A DNA stretch of 64,000 nucleotides from Mesorhizobium sp. M4B.F.Ca.ET.058.02.1.1. GTDB lineage: Bacteria > Pseudomonadota > Alphaproteobacteria > Rhizobiales > Rhizobiaceae. Location: positions 3,472,001-3,536,000 of the forward strand of contig NZ_CP034450.1 in the NCBI RefSeq assembly GCF_003952505.1, written 5' to 3'. This document shows positions 59,080 through 64,000 of the stretch, one piece after another. The notes under the pieces were generated by a model that saw only the letters and a program-made list of their open reading frames with translations, was not told where the DNA came from and ran no database searches. Each line of letters starts with the position of its first letter. Position 1 is the stretch's first letter. A program made the translations under genes and the position numbers.

Positions 59080-59517
59080 CCGGCCGGCTGACCGAGTTGG
59101 CTGAAGCTTCATCCTGCAGGCCTTCCGCCGCTCCTCGTCCGGCTGTCGCCACCTTCTCCTATCGAATATGGCGCTCCCCCTCTCCGTCTCGGCTTCGCCG
59201 AGCCACCTCTCCGCCACATATAGTGGGGGCGAGGAACCCAAGCTTTCCGAGGCCGCGACCTGGGCGGTTAGCGTTTCCTCGCCCCATGGAATGGGGGAGA
59301 GGTGGCCGGGCAGCGGCCGGAGCGGGGGCTGGCGCTGCCATATGCGATTGCCGTGCCATAAACGAAGAGAAGGTAACAGGCAGCGACCTTGGCGCGAGCC
59401 TTGTCGATCACCCGTGAGAACTTTTTCGATCCCGCACCGATGATTTCCGCTGACCCCGGCTGTCCTCATCAACAGGCGCGACCGGATGGTCCGGCGGCCC
59501 GGAATGAGAGGTGGTCC
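59080..59517. other. 438-bp gap between mmcB and the SDR gene
   Basis: No gene is recognised. It is mostly taken up by an inverted repeat at 59168-59342. Confidence 0.5.
59168..59342. repeat. 175-bp inverted repeat element
   Basis: The arms 59168-59235 and 59276-59342 are partly complementary: GCGCT...CCCCCT, GCCACCTCTCC and TGGGGGCGAGGA in the left match TCCTCGCCCC, GGAGAGGTGGC and AGCGC in the right. Arm design (GCGC, CCTCTCC, TATAGTGGGGG) is like the element at 62618-62795. Confidence 0.5.
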
Positions 59518-60264
59518 ATGGGATCGTTGGAAGGTCAGAATGTCGTCGTCATCGGAGGCAGCCGGGGTGTCGGCCGCTCGATCGTGGAAGCAGCGCTTGG
59601 CGAAGGGGCAACGGTGCTGGCCGTCGCCCGCGGTACCGCCGCGCTAAAACAGCTTGCCTGGGAGAAGCCGGACGTAAAGACCCTGGCGGTCGACGCGACG
59701 GAAGAGAGCGCGCCCGAAGCCGTTTTCGACGCGCTTGCGGCGGATGTGCTGGTGGTCTCGGCGGGCGCGCTTGCCGCATCCGCGCCGGTGCAGGAGCAGA
59801 GCTGGGAAGTGTTCTCGGCAAACTGGGAGATGGACGTCAAGGCGTCGTTCCTGTTCTGCAGGGCCGCGCTTCAGGGTCGGCTCAAGCCAGGGAGCCGGGT
59901 GGTGTTGATCTCCAGCGGGGCGGCCTTCAGCGGCGGGCCGCCGAATTCCGGCAGCTATGGCGGCGCCAAACGCATGCAGGTGTTCCTGGCCGGCCACTGC
60001 CAAAAAGAGTCGGACCGGCTCGGCCTCGGCCTGCGCTTCATGGCGCTTTCGCCGATGCGCATCATGCCCGGCACCGGGGTCGGTGACCGCGGCATCGACA
60101 GCATTTCGGCCTATATGGGCATCCGCCCGGCGGACTTCCTGGCCAGCATGACGGACATGCAGACCCCGGCCGATGTCGGGCGCGCGGTGGTCCAGCTCGC
60201 CACCGCGAAGCAGCAAGGCAGTTCCTTCGTGGTGAGTGGCGCCGGACTTGCGGCGGCGGCATGA
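59518..60264 (+). CDS. SDR family oxidoreductase
   Basis: A 248-aa short-chain dehydrogenase. The cofactor motif is GGSRGVG at 13-19 and the catalytic pair is Y147 and K151 in SYGGAK, with Ser in LISSGAAFSGG. AGAGG precedes the ATG 59518. Only 42 bp before the ECF sigma gene, so they are probably one operon. The substrate is unknown. Confidence 0.88.
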   Translation: MGSLEGQNVVVIGGSRGVGRSIVEAALGEGATVLAVARGTAALKQLAWEKPDVKTLAVDATEESAPEAVFDALAADVLVVSAGALAASAPVQEQSWEVFSANWEMDVKASFLFCRAALQGRLKPGSRVVLISSGAAFSGGPPNSGSYGGAKRMQVFLAGHCQKESDRLGLGLRFMALSPMRIMPGTGVGDRGIDSISAYMGIRPADFLASMTDMQTPADVGRAVVQLATAKQQGSSFVVSGAGLAAAA

Positions 60265-60306
60265 GGCGCGCAGGATGCCGGCCGAACTCAGCCCCGCAGG
60301 CTCCGC

Positions 60307-61341
60307 ATGACAGACGCTCCCGGCGCTTCTGAGCAATTGGGCCGGCCAGGCCAGCCGATCCTCGATCGGCTGGCCTTCGAGCGCTTGACCGTGACGCATC
60401 GCCGCGAGCTCAAGCTGCACTGCTACCGGATGATGGGCTCGCTCAACGAGGCCGAGGACCTTGTCCAGGACACTTTCCTCAAGGCCTGGCGCGCAAGGTC
60501 GCAATTCGACGGGCGCGGCTCTCCTCGCGGCTGGCTCTACAGCATCGCCACCAACAGCTGCCTCAACGCCATCAAGGCGAGAGCGGCGGCGCGCCGCATT
60601 CTAATGCAGCCCGCACGACCGCCCTCCGATGGACCCGCGACCGGAGGACCCGTCGCCGAGATCGCCTGGCTGGAGCCCTATCCGGACACCGAGCTCCCGG
60701 CCTTTGCCGGCGCCGAGCCCGGGCCGGAAGCGCGTTACGAGACCCGCGAGGCCGTGCAACTCGCCTTCGTAGCGGCGATCCAGCTCCTGCCGCCGAGGCA
60801 GCGGGCGGCGCTTCTGCTTTGCGACGTGCTGGGGTGGTCGGCCGCCGAGACCGCGCAGCTGCTGGGCGGATCGACCGCCTCGATCAACAGCGCCCTGCAG
60901 CGGGCTCGCGCGACGCTTGGCCAGCGGTATCCTGAAGGCCGCCCCTTGCAGCGGTCACGGCCCAGCCCGGAAGAGGGCCTGCTGCTCGAACGCTATATGC
61001 GGGCCTGGCAGGCCGACAATCTCGACGGCCTCGTCGACCTGTTGCGGGAGGATGCCACCTATCACATGCCGCCATGGCGGGAATGGTACCGGGGGCGCAA
61101 GGCGATCGGCGCTTTCCTCGAGACCGTCTGGGGCAATTTTGCCGGCTATCGCACGGTGGCCACCAGAGCCAACGGCCAGCCCGCTGTCGGTGTCTATGCG
61201 TTGAGCCATCAGGATCTTGTCTGGCGGCCGCACTCGCTGCATGTCATCGAGCCTGCGGGCGGCGCAATCGCTTGCCTGACGATCTATGTGCCGCCGCTCG
61301 GACCTCAACTGTTCGCGGGCTTCGGCCTGCCGCCAAGCTAG
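60307..61341 (+). CDS. ECF-type sigma-70 factor with SnoaL-like C-terminal domain
   Basis: A 344-aa RNA polymerase sigma factor. Region 2 is in [30 protein letters not shown]; region 4 is in [25 protein letters not shown]. From ~225 on is a SnoaL/NTF2-like domain ([37 protein letters not shown]) as in the TIGR02960 group, where it acts as an internal sensor in place of a separate anti-sigma factor. Its stop overlaps the nhaA stop by four bases. Confidence 0.88.
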   Translation: MTDAPGASEQLGRPGQPILDRLAFERLTVTHRRELKLHCYRMMGSLNEAEDLVQDTFLKAWRARSQFDGRGSPRGWLYSIATNSCLNAIKARAAARRILMQPARPPSDGPATGGPVAEIAWLEPYPDTELPAFAGAEPGPEARYETREAVQLAFVAAIQLLPPRQRAALLLCDVLGWSAAETAQLLGGSTASINSALQRARATLGQRYPEGRPLQRSRPSPEEGLLLERYMRAWQADNLDGLVDLLREDATYHMPPWREWYRGRKAIGAFLETVWGNFAGYRTVATRANGQPAVGVYALSHQDLVWRPHSLHVIEPAGGAIACLTIYVPPLGPQLFAGFGLPPS

Positions 61342-62525
61342 TCTTCGTCCGCCTCACCCGCAGCCGGCGGCGCGGCCAGCAGCACTGCCGCGCCGAGCAG
61401 CGCGGCGACCAGCGAACCGGCGAGGATGCCGACCTTGACCGCGTCCTGCAGCGCCACATCGCTGGCAAAGGCGAGCAGGCCGATGAACAGGCTCATGGTG
61501 AAGCCGATGCCGCAGAGCAGCGAAATACCGATCATGTGCAGCCAACCGGCATTGACCGGCAGGTCGGCAAGGCCGAGCCGGATGGCGAGCGCCGATGAGC
61601 CAAACACGCCGACCAGCTTGCCGAGAACCAGGCCGGCGGCGACGCCCAGCGTCAGCGGCTCGACCAAGGCGGCCATGCTCAGGCCGGCAAGCGATACGCC
61701 GGCATTGGCGAAGCCGAAGATCGGGATGACGAGGAAGGGCACGAGCTTGTGCAGGCCGTGCTCCAGCCGGTGCAGCGGCGACTGCTCGAGGTCGTGGCTG
61801 ATGCCGGCGGCGCGCTCGAGCGGGATGGTGAGCGCCAGCGCCACGCCGGCAAGCGTCGCGTGCACGCCCGATTTCAGCACCAACACCCAAAGCACGGCGC
61901 CGAGCAGGAGATAGGGGATCAGGTTCATAACCCGCATGCGGTTGAGCACGACAAGCACGGCGATGACCGCGAAGGCGGCGCCGAGATAGGCGAGCGACAG
62001 GCCGCTGGTGTAGAACAGCGCGATGATGATGACGGCGCCGAGATCGTCGATGATGGCGAGCGCGGTGAGGAATATCTTCAGCGAGGCCGGCACGCGATTG
62101 CCGAGCAGCGACAGCACGCCGAGCGCGAAGGCGATGTCGGTGGCGGTCGGGATCGCCCAGCCGGACAGCGCGGCGGAATTATCCCTGTTGATGGCGACAT
62201 AAACCAGCGCCGGCACCACCATGCCGCCGGCGGCGGCAATGCCGGGCAGCACGCGGCGCGGCCAGGTCGAAAGCTGGCCGTCCAGCATCTCGCGCTTGAT
62301 CTCCAGGCCGACCAGCAGGAAGAACACCGCCATCAGCCCGTCATTGATCCAGTGCGCGACGCTGAGCGGCCCGAGATAGGCGTGGAGGGCGGCGAAGTAG
62401 ATCTGGGCGAGCGGCGAGTTGGCGACGATCAACGCAAGTGCCGCCGCCACCATCAGGATGATGCCGCCGGCCGCCTCGCCGTCGAGGAATTCGCGCAGGA
62501 TGGATTTCGGGCGGTCGTCGTGCAT
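61338..62525 (-). CDS. nhaA: Na+/H+ antiporter NhaA
   Basis: A 395-aa inner-membrane antiporter with about 12 helices. Ion-path residues lie in [16 protein letters not shown] (two Asp), and the family block [23 protein letters not shown] is present. ATG 62525 has CGGAGGCG upstream; the frame to 62558 is not used. Tail-to-tail with the sigma gene. Confidence 0.96.
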   Translation of the reverse strand: MHDDRPKSILREFLDGEAAGGIILMVAAALALIVANSPLAQIYFAALHAYLGPLSVAHWINDGLMAVFFLLVGLEIKREMLDGQLSTWPRRVLPGIAAAGGMVVPALVYVAINRDNSAALSGWAIPTATDIAFALGVLSLLGNRVPASLKIFLTALAIIDDLGAVIIIALFYTSGLSLAYLGAAFAVIAVLVVLNRMRVMNLIPYLLLGAVLWVLVLKSGVHATLAGVALALTIPLERAAGISHDLEQSPLHRLEHGLHKLVPFLVIPIFGFANAGVSLAGLSMAALVEPLTLGVAAGLVLGKLVGVFGSSALAIRLGLADLPVNAGWLHMIGISLLCGIGFTMSLFIGLLAFASDVALQDAVKVGILAGSLVAALLGAAVLLAAPPAAGEADED

Positions 62526-62873
62526 GTCGCCTCCGTGCGGGGTTTTTCCGGTAGGCATTATTCGCGATGATGCGCAAAGCTCGACGACTGGGCAAGCATC
62601 ACACTTTCCGAACGCTGGCGCCGCCCCTCACCTGCCTGCCGGCACCCCTCTCCCCGTATAGTGACGGGGAGAGGGACGCTGTGGCCGATGACTTCGCAAA
62701 TCTCCGACGTTGCAGATGAGAGCCGACGTTGCGGCTGCCTTATCCCCGTCACTATACGGGGAGAAGTGCCCGGCAGGGCGATGAGGGGCAGCGCTGACTT
62801 CGGCGAATAGCGATGCTCACCACAAAACTGAATTCGCCGTTTCCCGAGGCTTTGCCCTGCGCGCTTGGCGATC
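62526..62873. other. 348-bp gap between nhaA and actR
   Basis: No gene is recognised. It holds the long inverted repeat 62618-62795. Confidence 0.5.
62618..62795. repeat. 178-bp inverted repeat element, CCCCGTATAGTG family
   Basis: The left arm 62618-62676 and right arm 62735-62795 are inverted copies centred near 62706, each with the inner dyad CCCCGT-ATAGTG-ACGGGG and a flanking GCGC/GCAGCGC end. The right arm is about 80% identical to 52425-52490. A small non-autonomous repeat (MITE- or REP-like) is likely. Confidence 0.6.
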
Positions 62874-63437
62874 CTAACGCGGCGCGCGCTTGGCGAGAAT
62901 CCGCTGCAGGGTGCGGCGGTGCATGTTGAGCCGGCGCGCGGTTTCCGAGACGTTGCGGTCGCACATTTCGTAGACGCGCTGGATGTGCTCCCAGCGCACG
63001 CGGTCGGCTGACATCGGATTTTCCGGCGGCGCGGCGCGTTCGCCGGAGGTACGGGTGAGCGCGGCGAAGACATCGTCGGCGTCGGCCGGCTTGGAAAGAT
63101 AGTCGATGGCGCCGAGCTTCACGGCGGTGACGGCGGTGGCGATATTGCCGTAGCCGGTGAGGATGACGGCACGGGCGTCGTCGCGCTTCTCGCGGATGGC
63201 GGCGATGACATCGAGGCCGTTGCCGTCGCCGAGCCGCATGTCGACCACGGCGTAGGCCGGCGGATGGTCGCGCGCCCTGGCGACCGCCTCCTCGACGCTC
63301 TCGGCAGTCTCGACGACGAAGCCCCTGGTTTCCATGGCGCGGGCGAGCCGGGTCAGGAACGGCTTGTCGTCGTCGACGATCAGCAGCGAGGTGTCCTCGC
63401 CCTCAACCATTGCGCCAGTCGTTTCGTCTCCACTCAT
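62874..63437 (-). CDS. actR: Redox response regulator, ActR/RegA family
   Basis: A 187-aa two-component regulator. The receiver domain has LLIVDDDKPFL, phospho-acceptor D66 in VVDMRLGDG, and ILTGYG, KPAD. A linker with MSADRVRWEHIQRVYEMC leads to a Fis-type helix-turn-helix NVSETARRLNMHRRTLQRIL. Controls redox- and acid-responsive genes in rhizobia. The start at 63437 is tentative; 63500 is open. The kinase gene is next upstream. Confidence 0.93.
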   Translation of the reverse strand: MSGDETTGAMVEGEDTSLLIVDDDKPFLTRLARAMETRGFVVETAESVEEAVARARDHPPAYAVVDMRLGDGNGLDVIAAIREKRDDARAVILTGYGNIATAVTAVKLGAIDYLSKPADADDVFAALTRTSGERAAPPENPMSADRVRWEHIQRVYEMCDRNVSETARRLNMHRRTLQRILAKRAPR

Positions 63438-63556
63438 GGTGTCCAGAATTCCTGCTGCCTTAAGCTTACGCAGATACAGTTCCGCGCCACTATTGTCCAA
63501 TTTTAAGAGCCCGCAACCGGCCCCGATGAGGCGACCATGCAGGTTAAAGCGTGGTT

Positions 63557-64000
63557 TCAGGCGGTGTCGAACATGCTCGAAGACGATTCGGGGTTGAGAA
63601 AGACGCCGCGCGGCCAGGATATCTGCACCACGGCGCCCTCGCCCAACCCGCTCGAATTACGGAAATCCAGCGTTGCGCCGGAGCGCTCCAGCAAGGTCTT
63701 GGCTATGAACAGGCCGAGCCCGAGGCCGCCGCCGGCTTCGGTGCCTTGCCGCGTCGACATATAGGGTTCGCCGATGCGGTCGATGATCTCCGGCGGGAAG
63801 CCCGGCCCGTCATCGATTATCGAAAAGATAACTTCGGCGTCGTCCCAGCTCCAGCTGACGGTGACGGTCTTGCGGGCGAAGTCGACGGCGTTCTCGACCA
63901 GATTGCCAAGGCCGTAGATGACACCTGGATTGCGCCGCCCGACCGGCTCGGGGCCGATGCGCTCGCCGGGCCGCAGCTTGATTGATATGCCGAAATCGCG
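63557..64000 (-). CDS. actS: Sensor histidine kinase, ActS/RegB family (3' part only)
   Basis: The last 147 residues: N-box GLGNLVENAVDFA, G1 DDGPGF, F-region PYMSTRQGTEAGGGLGLGLF and a C-terminus that ends MFDTA. The gene runs off the window, so the membrane sensor and phospho-His are outside. The gap of ~120 bp to actR fits the usual pair. Confidence 0.9.
   Translation of the reverse strand, partial: RDFGISIKLRPGERIGPEPVGRRNPGVIYGLGNLVENAVDFARKTVTVSWSWDDAEVIFSIIDDGPGFPPEIIDRIGEPYMSTRQGTEAGGGLGLGLFIAKTLLERSGATLDFRNSSGLGEGAVVQISWPRGVFLNPESSSSMFDTA

Overview
The window looks like a chromosomal segment of a Rhizobiales alphaproteobacterium close to Mesorhizobium (Phyllobacteriaceae). The evidence is the high GC, a RegA/ActR-type regulator ending in the usual NMHRRTLQRIL helix-turn-helix next to the C-terminus of its ActS/RegB kinase, a RopA/Omp2-like porin, an HmrR-type copper regulator, a malic enzyme fused to a phosphotransacetylase domain, and the run glnD-murJ-trpS-usp-nfu. 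The assignment rests on recognised proteins, not on a database search.

Layout. 0.2-6.1 kb: a choline/aminoglycoside-kinase-like gene coupled to a dimethylglycine/sarcosine-dehydrogenase-like flavoenzyme, then a SAM methyltransferase, a second kinase-like gene and an EamA transporter. 6.2-12.5 kb: cytosine deaminase, an MsbA-type ABC exporter, a small secreted protein, ilvD and a VOC protein. 12.6-16.6 kb: three genes for a surface glycan (methyltransferase, GT2, GT4-like). 16.8-21.7 kb: prfC, a DUF1127 protein, a DUF4242 plus secreted-protein pair and a divergent winged-helix/TPR regulator. 21.7-26.5 kb: an amino-acid-oxidase-like flavoprotein, an amidase, a tandem pair of class II glutamine amidotransferases (one killed by a stop codon), a DUF6356 protein and a divergent Lrp/AsnC regulator with a clear operator. 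27-34 kb: dut, a HAD hydrolase, a secreted protein, a PEP-mutase-family enzyme, CysZ/EI24, EamA, adenosine kinase and an orphan ParS/MbcA-like protein. 34.4-41 kb: porin, a deletion scar, a PAS-GGDEF cyclase, maeB and a glycosyltransferase. 41-47.7 kb: mutS, an aldo/keto reductase and a copA-DUF305 copper operon. 47.9-55.2 kb: glnD, murJ, trpS, usp, nfu. 55.4-64 kb: an L,D-transpeptidase, hmrR, a frameshifted LysE exporter, an unusual tRNA-Cys, mmcB, an SDR and ECF sigma factor, nhaA, actR and the 3' part of actS.

Connections. The copA promoter carries a CueR/HmrR-type operator (17-bp dyad inside a 19-bp spacer), and an hmrR-like gene lies 8.5 kb away, so the two probably form one copper circuit. 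A 39-bp non-coding block occurs both in front of the winged-helix regulator and between the two amidotransferase copies, hinting at common control or common ancestry. Several gaps hold palindromic repeat elements of at least four kinds, some placed where terminators would be.

The most unusual single item is a tRNA-Cys(GCA)-like gene at 58443-58516. It has good acceptor, anticodon and T arms and an encoded CCA, but lacks the conserved U8 and A14, and it sits beside 0.8 kb with no recognisable gene. No CRISPR array, rRNA, intact transposon or phage was found.
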